Assembly (NCBI GenBank): GCA_035651755.1
Contig: DASRFA010000061.1
Coordinates: 32,326-96,325, forward strand
Origin: DASRFA01 sp035651755
Lineage (GTDB): Bacteria; Desulfobacterota; Binatia; UBA12015
Length of the DNA: 64,000 bases
Reading direction: 5' to 3'
Shown: positions 35,386-43,849 of the stretch, piece by piece
How the letters are laid out: each line of letters opens with the position of its first letter
How positions within the stretch are numbered: position 1 is the first letter of the stretch
Position numbers and translations under genes: made by a program
The notes under the pieces: model-generated
Database searches by the model: none
What the model was told of the DNA's origin: nothing
Seen by the model: the letters and a program-made list of their open reading frames with translations, nothing else

Positions 35386-36470
35386 GACGCCTCCGCGTCC
35401 GAAAGGCCGAGGCGCTCCCGGCCGTAGCGGCCGGCCTGCACCTCCGCGCACCAGTCGCGATGCTCCAGGTACCAGCGCACGGTGCGCGCGAGCCCCGATG
35501 CGAAATCGTGCCGCGGCTGCCAGCCGAGCTCGCGCCGGACCTTCTCGGCGTCGATCGCGTAGCGACGATCGTGGCCGGGCCGGTCGGGGACGAAGCGCTT
35601 CAGCTCCGCGTACGAGCCGAGGCCGCGCGCCCGCAGCGCGGGATTCTCGCGCGCCGGGAGCGCGTCCTCGAGCGCCTCGCACAAGCGATCGACGATCTCC
35701 AGGTTCGTCTGCTCGTTCCGCCCGCCGATGTTGTACTTCTCTCCCGGCACGCCGCGCTCGAGGACGCAGAGGATCCCGGCGCAATGGTCCTCGACGAACA
35801 GCCAGTCGCGGACGTTGAGGCCGTCGCCGTAGATCGGAAGGTCCCGCCCCTCGATCGCGTTCAGCAGCGTGAGCGGGATCAGCTTCTCCGGGAACTGGTA
35901 GGGGCCGTAGTTGTTCGAGCAGTTCGTGACGAGCGTCGGAAGGCCGTAGGTCTCGCGGTACGCGCGCACCAGGTGATCCGCCGCCGCCTTGGACGCCGCG
36001 TAGGGCGAGTTCGGCGCGTACGGCGTGTCCTCGCTGAAGCTGCCCGTCGGACCGAGCGTGCCGTACACCTCGTCGGTCGACACGTGGAGGAAGCGGAACG
36101 AGTCTCGTCCGCCGGATTCCGCGACCCAGCGCCGCGCCGCTTCCAGCAGCTCGAACGCTCCGACGGTGTTGGTCGCGACGAAGGCGCGCGGCCCGTCGAT
36201 CGAGCGATCGACGTGCGACTCGGCGGCGAAGTTCAGGATCGCGGCCGGGCGGTGCTCGCGGATCACGGCGTCGACGGTCGCGCGATCGGCGATGTCGCCG
36301 CGCACGAATGCGAAGCGCGGGTGGCGCTCGACGTCGCGCAGGCTCGCGAGGTGGCCCGCGTACGTCAGCTTGTCGAGGACGACGATCCTCGCGTTCCGCT
36401 CGGCGAGGGCGAGGCGGACGAAGTTGCAGCCGATGAAGCCCGCGCCGCCGGTGACGAGCCACGTCCCCAT
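35382..36470 (-). CDS. rfbB: dTDP-glucose 4,6-dehydratase
   Basis: The 362-residue extended SDR catalyses the second step of dTDP-L-rhamnose synthesis. It has LVTGGAGFIGCNFVRLAL, NFAAESHVDRSIDGP, the catalytic STDEVYGTLG (Thr-Asp-Glu triad) and YAASKAAADHLVRAY, and SNNYGPYQFPEKLIPL. The C-terminus has the family RPGHDRRYAIDAEKVRRELGW. It is the first gene of the rml operon; the next gene upstream on the same strand (DUF4301) is 99 bases away, so a promoter may lie there. Confidence 0.96.
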   Translation of the reverse strand: MGTWLVTGGAGFIGCNFVRLALAERNARIVVLDKLTYAGHLASLRDVERHPRFAFVRGDIADRATVDAVIREHRPAAILNFAAESHVDRSIDGPRAFVATNTVGAFELLEAARRWVAESGGRDSFRFLHVSTDEVYGTLGPTGSFSEDTPYAPNSPYAASKAAADHLVRAYRETYGLPTLVTNCSNNYGPYQFPEKLIPLTLLNAIEGRDLPIYGDGLNVRDWLFVEDHCAGILCVLERGVPGEKYNIGGRNEQTNLEIVDRLCEALEDALPARENPALRARGLGSYAELKRFVPDRPGHDRRYAIDAEKVRRELGWQPRHDFASGLARTVRWYLEHRDWCAEVQAGRYGRERLGLSDAEAS

Positions 36471-36569
36471 GGGCGCACGAGATACCGCAGGCCCGGCGGG
36501 CTCGCCAGCGTTCGGCTCTCCGAGGCCGGCCCGCGAGCGGCGCCGCCGTTCCGGCGACGCCGCGGCGAC

Positions 36570-38141
36570 TCACCCGTGCTGGTGCTCGGGCCGCAACAGG
36601 TCGTTCACCGTCTTGACGGGGTTGAACGTCGCGAGCGGCACCTCGACGAAGATCGTCGTCCAGTCCGCCATCGCGCCGTTCCAGAGGCCGGGGTGCTCGA
36701 GCGCCCGCAGCGCGCGCCCGCCGCTCGACTTCTCGGTGATGAACGCCGCGTTCGGATCGACGTGCCGTGCGAGATCGTAGCCCCGGCCATGGCGGTCGCG
36801 CAGCGCGCACGCGAGGTCGACGGGATTGAAGTGCGTGGCGCTCGCGTGCACCTCCTTCTGGCCGGGATCCGACAGGTCGATTTGCGCGGTCTCGACGATC
36901 TGGAGGCTCTCTTGGCCGTCGGCTGCCGCGACCCAGAACGGTCCGCCGCCGGTCTCTCCGGAGGCCGGCACCATGCCGCAGGCCCGAAGCGGGCGATCGA
37001 GCTTCGCGCGCGCGAACCTCGCCCGCTCCGCGAGCGTGCCCGCGCCGACCGCTCCCGGTACCGGGCATGCGAGGTCGCGCTCGAGGAGCGCGATCGCGCG
37101 GTCGACGGCATCGGCGCGCGGCTCGCCGTCGAGCGCCGCCAGCGCGTCGAAGATCCTGGCCTGCGTCTCGACCAGGATGCCGGCCAGCACCTGCTTCCAC
37201 CGGACGCAGACATCGCGCCGGGAATCCGGCACGATGTTGTCGATGTTCTTGACGATCACCAGGTCGGCGCCGAGCGCCGCCAGATTCGAGAGCAGCGATC
37301 CGTGGCCGCCGGGCCGGAAGAGGAGCGATCCGTCCGGCTCGCGGAAGGGAGCGCCGTCGGCGTCGATCGCGATCGTGTCGGTCGACGGGCGCTGCTCGGA
37401 GAAGCCCACGTCGAAGCGAGTGCCGGTCCGGCGCTCGATCGCCGGCCGGATCCGCTCGAGAAGGCCTTCGAAGTCGGCGCGGTGCTGCGGCGACACCGTG
37501 AAATGCAGCCGGGCGACCCCGTGCGCGTCGCGTACGATGCGCGACGCCTCGACCAGGTGCTCCTCGAACGCGGCGCGGGCGCCTTCGGGGTAGTCGTGGA
37601 AGGCGAGCAGGCCCTTCGCCTGGTGCGCGTACCCGAGCCCGTCGTCGTCGAGCAGCGCGGCGATCGCGGGTCCGAAGTCGCCTTCCTTCTCGAGCGCCGC
37701 GAGCGATCGGCCGCGGCGCGCGAGCTCGCGCTCCAGGTCGGCGAGGAACGCGAAGCGATCGAGCCGGTCGACGAATTGCAGCACGTCGGCCGCGTCGCGG
37801 TCTCCGGCGGCCGCGCGGCGCTCGAGGTCCGCGCGGCCGACGGCGCCGCGCTCGCGCTCCGCGAGGAGCGCGCGGAACATCCGGCTCGCCGCGCCCGAAG
37901 CCGGGACGAACGCGAGGAGCCTTCCCGCGTCGGCCGCCCCGCGCCACGCGCTCCGGGCGCGCTCCTGCTCGTCGGCGCTCAGCACGCGGATGCCGTCGCC
38001 CGCGCGCGCCGGCCGCACGATGTGCACGGCGGGCGGCGGGTTCCGGAGGAGGGCGAGCTGCCGCTCGATCTCCGCCGGCGCGATGCCGCGCTCCGCGATC
38101 GCGCGCAGGTCCGCGTCCGAAAGGGTCCTGGGGGAGTTCAT
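36570..38141 (-). CDS. DUF4301 family protein
   Basis: The 523-residue protein starts at ATG 38141 after AAAGGTGGCG. It has the DUF4301 marks VPASGAASRMFRALL (about residues 80-95), a phosphate- or nucleotide-binding-like loop, GYAHQAKGLLAFHDYPEGARAAFEEHLVEA, STDTIAIDADGAPFREPDGSLLFRPGGHGSLLSNL and SLQIVETAQIDL. These LLFRPGGHG and LQIVE segments recall sugar-nucleotide transferases, but the family has no assigned activity and is best known from Bacteroidetes. It is upstream of and on the same strand as the rml operon, with a 99-base gap. Confidence 0.82.
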   Translation of the reverse strand: MNSPRTLSDADLRAIAERGIAPAEIERQLALLRNPPPAVHIVRPARAGDGIRVLSADEQERARSAWRGAADAGRLLAFVPASGAASRMFRALLAERERGAVGRADLERRAAAGDRDAADVLQFVDRLDRFAFLADLERELARRGRSLAALEKEGDFGPAIAALLDDDGLGYAHQAKGLLAFHDYPEGARAAFEEHLVEASRIVRDAHGVARLHFTVSPQHRADFEGLLERIRPAIERRTGTRFDVGFSEQRPSTDTIAIDADGAPFREPDGSLLFRPGGHGSLLSNLAALGADLVIVKNIDNIVPDSRRDVCVRWKQVLAGILVETQARIFDALAALDGEPRADAVDRAIALLERDLACPVPGAVGAGTLAERARFARAKLDRPLRACGMVPASGETGGGPFWVAAADGQESLQIVETAQIDLSDPGQKEVHASATHFNPVDLACALRDRHGRGYDLARHVDPNAAFITEKSSGGRALRALEHPGLWNGAMADWTTIFVEVPLATFNPVKTVNDLLRPEHQHG

Positions 38142-38178
38142 CGCCACCTTTCCGGGCTTTGCGCCGTCGCGGGTGCGC

Positions 38179-38643
38179 TCAGCGCACCGTCGGCTCGGGC
38201 TCGGGCGACGCGACCCGGTCGCGGCCGTCGAACGGCGGCGCGAAGACCGAGTACCCCGCCGCCTCGCCGTCTCCGATCGCCCGCCCCGCGTGCACGGCGC
38301 CGCGCGGCACGAGCACGGCATCGCCCGGGCCGAGAATCGACCGCCGATCGCCCACGGTCACCTCGACGCGTCCTCGTTCCACGAGGATGACCTCCTCGTG
38401 TGCGCGATGAAAGTGGGGTGGCATCGATCCCGCGACCCGCCACGCGTTCACGCTCGAGTCCTGGCCGCGCGCGACCTCGCGCGTCCCGGTGGGCGCCTCG
38501 CCCGCATCGCCGGCGCGCGGGACGAGGTCGTCGAGGCGCAGGATCGGCGGGGCGGCCGGTGCGTCTTCGGCGCGCGCGACGTCCGCGACGCCGGCGCACG
38601 CGCAGGCGACGGCGATCGCCGCGAGCGGCAGAAGCGCGGGCAT
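38179..38643 (-). CDS. Secreted cupin-domain protein
   Basis: The 154-residue protein has an N-terminal signal segment (MPALLPLAAIAVACACAGVADVARAED). A single cupin domain follows: PPHFHRAHEEVILVERGRVEVTVGD (motif 1, His-x-His and Glu) and GPGDAVLVPRGAVHAGRAI (motif 2). A CAC/CAG pair near the signal end might even be a lipobox, but the fit is weak. Metal binding is likely; the substrate is unknown. It is 37 bases after the DUF4301 start on the same strand and so may be cotranscribed. The Shine-Dalgarno is weak. Confidence 0.8.
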   Translation of the reverse strand: MPALLPLAAIAVACACAGVADVARAEDAPAAPPILRLDDLVPRAGDAGEAPTGTREVARGQDSSVNAWRVAGSMPPHFHRAHEEVILVERGRVEVTVGDRRSILGPGDAVLVPRGAVHAGRAIGDGEAAGYSVFAPPFDGRDRVASPEPEPTVR

Positions 38644-38796
38644 GCGCCGGCGATACCAGACCTCCCGGCGGCCCGAAATGGAAGGCAGCCGAGCGCGACC
38701 GAATGCCCGTGCGGGCGCGCGGATTCCTTGTGGTTGCCGCTGCGCGGGGGCGATGCTAGGCCGGCCGCGGCCCACGCCGCCGCCCCCGACCGAGCG

Positions 38797-39423
38797 ATGC
38801 CGATCGACGCTCCGCATGCCGCCCCCGAGACCGTCTCGACGGCGATTCGCATCCTCGACGTCTCGGAGCGGCTCTTTGCCGAGCGCGGCTACGCGGCCGT
38901 CTCCGTCCGCGAGATCGCCGGCAAGGTGGGGCTCAACCAGGCGAGCATCTACAATCACTATCCGAGCAAGCAGGCGCTCTACGAGGCCGTCCTCGAGCGC
39001 GGCCTGCGGCCCATCCGGGAGCTCCTCGCCGCGGGCGGGATGAGCCTCCTCACGCCCGACGAGGGCGACGTCCTGATCGAGCGCCTGATCGATCAGCTCT
39101 ACCGCACGCCGCATCTCCCGAAGCTCGTGCAGCGCGAGATGCTCGACGACGGGGAGTACTTCGAGCGGCTCTCCGAGCAGTGGCTCCGACCGATCTACGA
39201 GCAGGGCCGGCTCGCGATGGCGGCGGCGTCGGCGCAGGCGACGTGGCGCGAGGACCAGCTGCCGCTGCTCGTGATCGCGATGTACCACCTGCTCTTCGGC
39301 TTCTTCACGGCGACGAGCCTCATGCGGCGCGTGATCGGCGTCGAGCCGTTCACGGACGAGATGCGCGGCGTGCACGTGCAGTTCCTGAAGGACGCGGTCC
39401 GCCGGCTGGTCCGGACCGGGTGA
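38797..39423 (+). CDS. TetR-family transcriptional regulator
   Basis: The 208-residue protein has a standard TetR helix-turn-helix at about residues 18-65 (ILDVSERLFAERGYAAVSVREIAGKVGLNQASIYNHYPSKQALYEAV split across three helices). The C-terminal domain resembles the TetR_C group with LLVIAMYHLLFGFFTATSLMRR. It is isolated on the plus strand, with a cupin gene divergent (153-base gap), which may be its target. The 3' end overlaps the run-on end of the antisense hydrolase gene by 74 bases. Confidence 0.9.
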   Translation: MPIDAPHAAPETVSTAIRILDVSERLFAERGYAAVSVREIAGKVGLNQASIYNHYPSKQALYEAVLERGLRPIRELLAAGGMSLLTPDEGDVLIERLIDQLYRTPHLPKLVQREMLDDGEYFERLSEQWLRPIYEQGRLAMAAASAQATWREDQLPLLVIAMYHLLFGFFTATSLMRRVIGVEPFTDEMRGVHVQFLKDAVRRLVRTG

Positions 39424-40762
39424 CCCGGCGCTCACTGCACCGCCGCACGATGCCGCCGGGCAGTCCTCGGTCCAGCAGCGCGCCATAAGAACCGAGCGAA
39501 GCGACCCGCAGGGAGTGGGCCCCCGTTCGGCTTTGCCGAACGGGGCGAGGGAAGCGTTTCCCTCGTTGGACAACTCCCCGTTCGGCTTTGCCGAACGGGG
39601 CGAGGGGAGCGTTCCCCTCGTGCGATAGCCCGCTCGCCGACGGTGCCTGCCGCGCGTCGTGCACGAGCCAGCGCTGCCACCAGGCGATCGCCTCCTGCTG
39701 GCTCTCCTCGCCGAGGTTGTGACCCTCGCCGGGGAACACCACGAAGCGGAAGCGGTCGGGGAGGCGGGCGCGCGCGTAGGCCGCCTTCAGGGCGTCGGCG
39801 GTGCGGCGAGCGCAATCGATCGGGATCGCGCGATCCTGCTCGCCGGCCATGAGGAGCACCGGTCGCGGGGGGAAGCGGTCTGCCCGTCGGATCGGCTCGG
39901 CGGCGCGCAGGCGTGCTTCGTACGGGGGGTCGAGCTCCACGCGTCCGTTCGGAAGCCAGCGCGGATCGCCGCCGAGCGCGAGCGACGAGTCGCGCAGGAA
40001 GAGGAAGTAGTCGCCGCAGGCGACCCGGACGACCCCGACCGCGAGCCGCGGGTCGTTCGCGAGCGCCTGCAGCGCCACGAAGCCGCTGGTCGAGCTGCCC
40101 GAGATCGAGATGCGGTCGGGATCGATCTGCGGGAGCGTCCGCAGGTAGTCGACGACCTTCGGGATCGTGTCGTTCGCGTCGACGGAGATCAGGTCGAAGT
40201 ACGCCTGCCCGACGATGCCGGGGCGCGGTGCGGCGAGCAGCCAGGCGCCGACCGTCGTCGCGTCGGGCGCCGGGACGGTCGGGAGCTGGGGCGGGCCCGG
40301 CGCGGGCGCGCTGGTCGCGGCGGCGATGTCGGCCGGGCTCGCGGCGTCCTTCCCGGGAGCGGCCTCCGACGCCGGGTCTCCCTTGCCCGGCTCGCCCTTC
40401 GAATCCGCGGCCGGCGCCGCGCGTGCGGCGGAGAACGCGCGCAGCTGCTCCCAGTGCGTCCGGAACCGGACGACCGCGATGCCGCGCTCGAGGAGGAGGC
40501 GCTCGTCCGCGATCGGCGTGATCACGACCGGCTTCGGCCCCGCCGGGCGCTGTGGCAGGGACAGCGTCAAGGTGATCCAGCCGTTCTGGAGGCTCGCCTC
40601 GATCGTCTCCGTTCCGGGGTACGCTTTCGCGACGGGCCCGCTCGCGGGGTCGCGCGGCTCGAGGAGCGGGTTGCACGCCGCGAGCTGCAACGCCAGAAGG
40701 AGCGACGGGACGACACGGCTCGGCGCCCGGCGCCGGGTCCCCGCGGATCGAGATTGCACCAC
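39350..40762 (-). CDS. Alpha/beta hydrolase lipoprotein with repeat-derived C-terminal extension
   Basis: About 470 residues from GTG 40762. A lipobox (LLLALQLAAC) near residue 30 predicts a lipoprotein. The core is a prolyl-oligopeptidase/dienelactone-hydrolase-like fold with nucleophile ISGSSTSGF, acid LMAGEQDRAIP and catalytic His PGEGHNLGE. The normal C-terminus appears to be near WWQRWLVHDARQ (about base 39,655). The frame then continues for about 100 codons through the two tandem hairpin repeats and into the 3' end of the antisense TetR gene, giving GLSHEGNAPLAPFGKAERG and a similar second copy. The tail is probably not functional; the enzyme core looks intact. Start is uncertain (GTG 40759 also possible). 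Confidence 0.75.
   Translation of the reverse strand: MVQSRSAGTRRRAPSRVVPSLLLALQLAACNPLLEPRDPASGPVAKAYPGTETIEASLQNGWITLTLSLPQRPAGPKPVVITPIADERLLLERGIAVVRFRTHWEQLRAFSAARAAPAADSKGEPGKGDPASEAAPGKDAASPADIAAATSAPAPGPPQLPTVPAPDATTVGAWLLAAPRPGIVGQAYFDLISVDANDTIPKVVDYLRTLPQIDPDRISISGSSTSGFVALQALANDPRLAVGVVRVACGDYFLFLRDSSLALGGDPRWLPNGRVELDPPYEARLRAAEPIRRADRFPPRPVLLMAGEQDRAIPIDCARRTADALKAAYARARLPDRFRFVVFPGEGHNLGEESQQEAIAWWQRWLVHDARQAPSASGLSHEGNAPLAPFGKAERGVVQRGKRFPRPVRQSRTGAHSLRVASLGSYGALLDRGLPGGIVRRCSERRVTRSGPAGGPRPSGTARARRASRP
39489..39519. repeat. Dispersed flank sequence next to the twin-hairpin repeats
   Basis: The segment containing GAGCGAAGCGACC and GCAGGGAGTGG beside the repeats recurs almost unchanged at 63852-63879, 24 kb away next to the transposase fragment. 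A partial match (GAACCGAGC-AGAGCGG) is at about 41.55 kb. Confidence 0.6.
39521..39620. repeat. Two tandem twin-hairpin repeat units
   Basis: Each unit (39521-39565 and 39576-39620) has hairpin 1, CCCCGTTCGGC-TTT-GCCGAACGGGG, directly followed by hairpin 2, CGAGGGAA-GCGT-TTCCCTCG in the first and CGAGGGGA-GCGT-TCCCCTCG in the second. The base change in one arm of hairpin 2 is matched in the other arm, so the pairing is conserved. The units are offset by 55 bases. Confidence 0.85.
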
Positions 40763-40783
40763 CGGGTGGAGACGTAGCGGTCC

Positions 40784-41548
40784 ATGGCGCGCGCGAGAAG
40801 GGCAGCCGGGTGGGCGGCGCCGCACCGCGGCCGGTGCGGGCGCCCCGCGCGCGGTCTCTTCGCGCTCGCGCTCGCGGTCGCACTCGCGGGCTGCACGGGG
40901 ACGCTCGTCGAGCGCGCCGTGCGCGCGCGCGGCGGCCCGCTCGTGAGCGCGTCGCGCGAGGCCGACGCGAACGTCCATCGCGGATTCCCCGGCCAGTGGA
41001 GCTTCGAGATCGCGTACCGGACGCCCGATCGCCTGCGCTGGACGATCCACGCCTACGGCGAGGACCAGAGCTACGTGTGCGACGGGCAGAACGTGCGGCT
41101 CTACCTCGGCACCGCTGCGCTGCCGGTCGATCCGTCGCAGGCGGCGGCGTTCCGGACCGAGATGCGCTTCGTGGCCGCGAGCGCTCTCGACGCGCTCCTC
41201 GACCCGTCGCAGGCGACCTGGACCGAGGTGCCCGCCGCGGAGCTGCCGGCGGGAGCTGCCGCGGCCGTCCGCGCGACCTTCCGCGACGCGCCGGGAAGCG
41301 ACTACCTGCTCGCGTTCGACGACCGCATGCTGCTCGTGTCCCTCGAGGGCGACGTCGCGATCCCGACGATCGGCGCGGGCCGGCTGCGCGCGCTCTACCG
41401 GGACTTCCGCGACGTAGCCGGGTACACGCTCCCGTTCGCGGGGTCCTACACCCTCGGCGGCGAGCCTCTCATGGAGGAGACGGTACGCAGGTGGCTCCCG
41501 AACGACCCGTCGCTGACCCCGGCGAGCTTCGCGTCGCCGCCGCCGTGA
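40784..41548 (+). CDS. Lipoprotein, LolA/LolB-like fold likely
   Basis: The 254-residue protein has an Arg-rich N-terminus and a lipoprotein signal with lipobox LAGC (FALALAVALAGCTG, about residue 37). The mature part has the half-barrel style WSFEIAYRTPDRLRWTIHAYGEDQSYVCDGQNVRLYL, then RFVAASALDALLDP and YLLAFDDRMLLVSLEG, GRLRALYRDFRDVAGYTLPFAGSYTLGGEPLME. This resembles outer-membrane lipoproteins that bind hydrophobic ligands, but no specific family is certain. It is divergent from the lipoprotein hydrolase, with only about 20 bases between them, so the start of one or both could be later. Confidence 0.7.
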   Translation: MARARRAAGWAAPHRGRCGRPARGLFALALAVALAGCTGTLVERAVRARGGPLVSASREADANVHRGFPGQWSFEIAYRTPDRLRWTIHAYGEDQSYVCDGQNVRLYLGTAALPVDPSQAAAFRTEMRFVAASALDALLDPSQATWTEVPAAELPAGAAAAVRATFRDAPGSDYLLAFDDRMLLVSLEGDVAIPTIGAGRLRALYRDFRDVAGYTLPFAGSYTLGGEPLMEETVRRWLPNDPSLTPASFASPPP

Positions 41549-41597
41549 ACCGAGCAGAGCGGTCTCCACGCCAGCGGAACGGACCTGGAAGCGAGGA

Positions 41598-41660
41598 GCC
41601 GCGGCTTTGCCGCGGCGACGAGGCCCATCGGCGGAGCGGAGCGCGGGCAGCTGCCCGCGC
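41598..41660. repeat. Hairpin repeats in the citrate synthase 3' region
   Basis: GCCGCGGC-TTT-GCCGCGGC (41598-41616) keeps the GGC-TTT-GCC core of hairpin 1 at 39.5 kb and is followed by GACGAGG. Further on is a perfect 20-base palindrome, GCGCGGGCAGCTGCCCGCGC (41641-41660), 19 bases past the citrate synthase stop on the minus strand. Without a T-run it is not a classical terminator, but may end or stabilise convergent transcripts. Confidence 0.55.
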
Positions 41661-41679
41661 GAGCACCGCACGGGGGCTA

Positions 41680-43008
<1,329 letters not shown>

Positions 43009-43012
43009 GCGA

Positions 43013-43582
43013 TCACTCCATTCCGAGCTTGGCCCGGCCCTCGGGCGAGATCATGTTCGGGTTCCAGACCGGGCTCCAGACGATCTCGACGTCGGCCTCG
43101 GCGACGCCGGGGAGGCCGAGGATCTTGTACTTGGCGTCGGCGGCGATGGAGGCGCCCATCCCGCAGCCCTGTGCGGTGAGCGTCATCTTCACGTCGACGC
43201 GGTGCCGTCCGTCGTCGATCGGGCTGAGGCGCATGTCGTAGACGAGGCCGAGGTCGACGATGTTGACGGGGATCTCGGGGTCGTAGCAGCTGCGGAGCTG
43301 GTCCCAGATCATCGCCTCGAGCTGTTCCGCAGGGACCGGCTCGCCCGACGACGCGGGCTCCGCGGCGGCCTCCGGCGGTACCTCCTGGCCGACGGCGTCG
43401 GCGTCGCGGTTCGAGACGCGCATGAGGCCGCCGTATTCGGGGACGTGGAGCGTGAAGGAGCCGCCGAGCGACTGGGTGATCACGGCGCGCGTCCCCTTCG
43501 GCAGGAGAACGGTGTGTCCCGCGGGGATCATGATGGCCTCGCAGTCGCGCGAGAGCTCGATCCAGTCCGTCGAAGTGCTCAT
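43013..43582 (-). CDS. sufT: SufT-type Fe-S cluster assembly protein (MIP18/DUF59)
   Basis: The 189-residue protein has a 60-residue N-terminal part (CEAIMIPAGHTVLLPKGTRAVITQSLGGSFTLHV) typical of SufT, and a C-terminal MIP18/DUF59 domain with DPEIPVNIVDLGLVYDMRL, MTLTAQGCGMG (the conserved Cys) and DVEIVWSPVWNPNMIS. SufT helps mature [4Fe-4S] proteins such as aconitase, so linkage to citrate synthase fits TCA-cycle function. No other suf gene is in the window. An inverted repeat sits 27 bases upstream of its start. Confidence 0.92.
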   Translation of the reverse strand: MSTSTDWIELSRDCEAIMIPAGHTVLLPKGTRAVITQSLGGSFTLHVPEYGGLMRVSNRDADAVGQEVPPEAAAEPASSGEPVPAEQLEAMIWDQLRSCYDPEIPVNIVDLGLVYDMRLSPIDDGRHRVDVKMTLTAQGCGMGASIAADAKYKILGLPGVAEADVEIVWSPVWNPNMISPEGRAKLGME

Positions 43583-43608
43583 TCCGCTCCCCTTCGGCCG
43601 CGCGCTCG

Positions 43609-43624
43609 TGTAGCAATCGCTACA
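43609..43624 (-). promoter_or_regulatory. Inverted repeat ahead of sufT, candidate operator
   Basis: TGTAGC-AATC-GCTACA, a perfect 6-base inverted repeat with a 4-base spacer, begins 27 bases upstream of sufT within the 267-base gap to the divergent MaoC-like gene. An iron-sulfur responsive (Rrf2-type) or other dimeric regulator could bind; no regulator gene is adjacent. Confidence 0.35.
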
Positions 43625-43849
43625 GGCGAGTCCGCGTCCGGCCGGTCGTTGTCGTGCTGGCGTGGCGGCGGCGATCGGTGCGCGGGCTCGCGCCTCGACG
43701 CTCCGCCGCCCACCGAGCAGGATAGCGCGGCGCGCGGGCGATTCACAGGGCAGGGCGTCCGGGCTGGCGCGCCGGGGCGATGGCGGCTACGGTCGCCCGC
43801 ACCGGCGGCGCAGGAGAGACGGTCGGATCGCGACAGGGAGCAATCGGCG

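Noticed and set aside
39432..40883. Alternative minus-strand frame over the hydrolase gene
   Set aside because: It lacks the nucleophile, acid and His motifs, which are in the other frame, and is Arg/Pro-rich.
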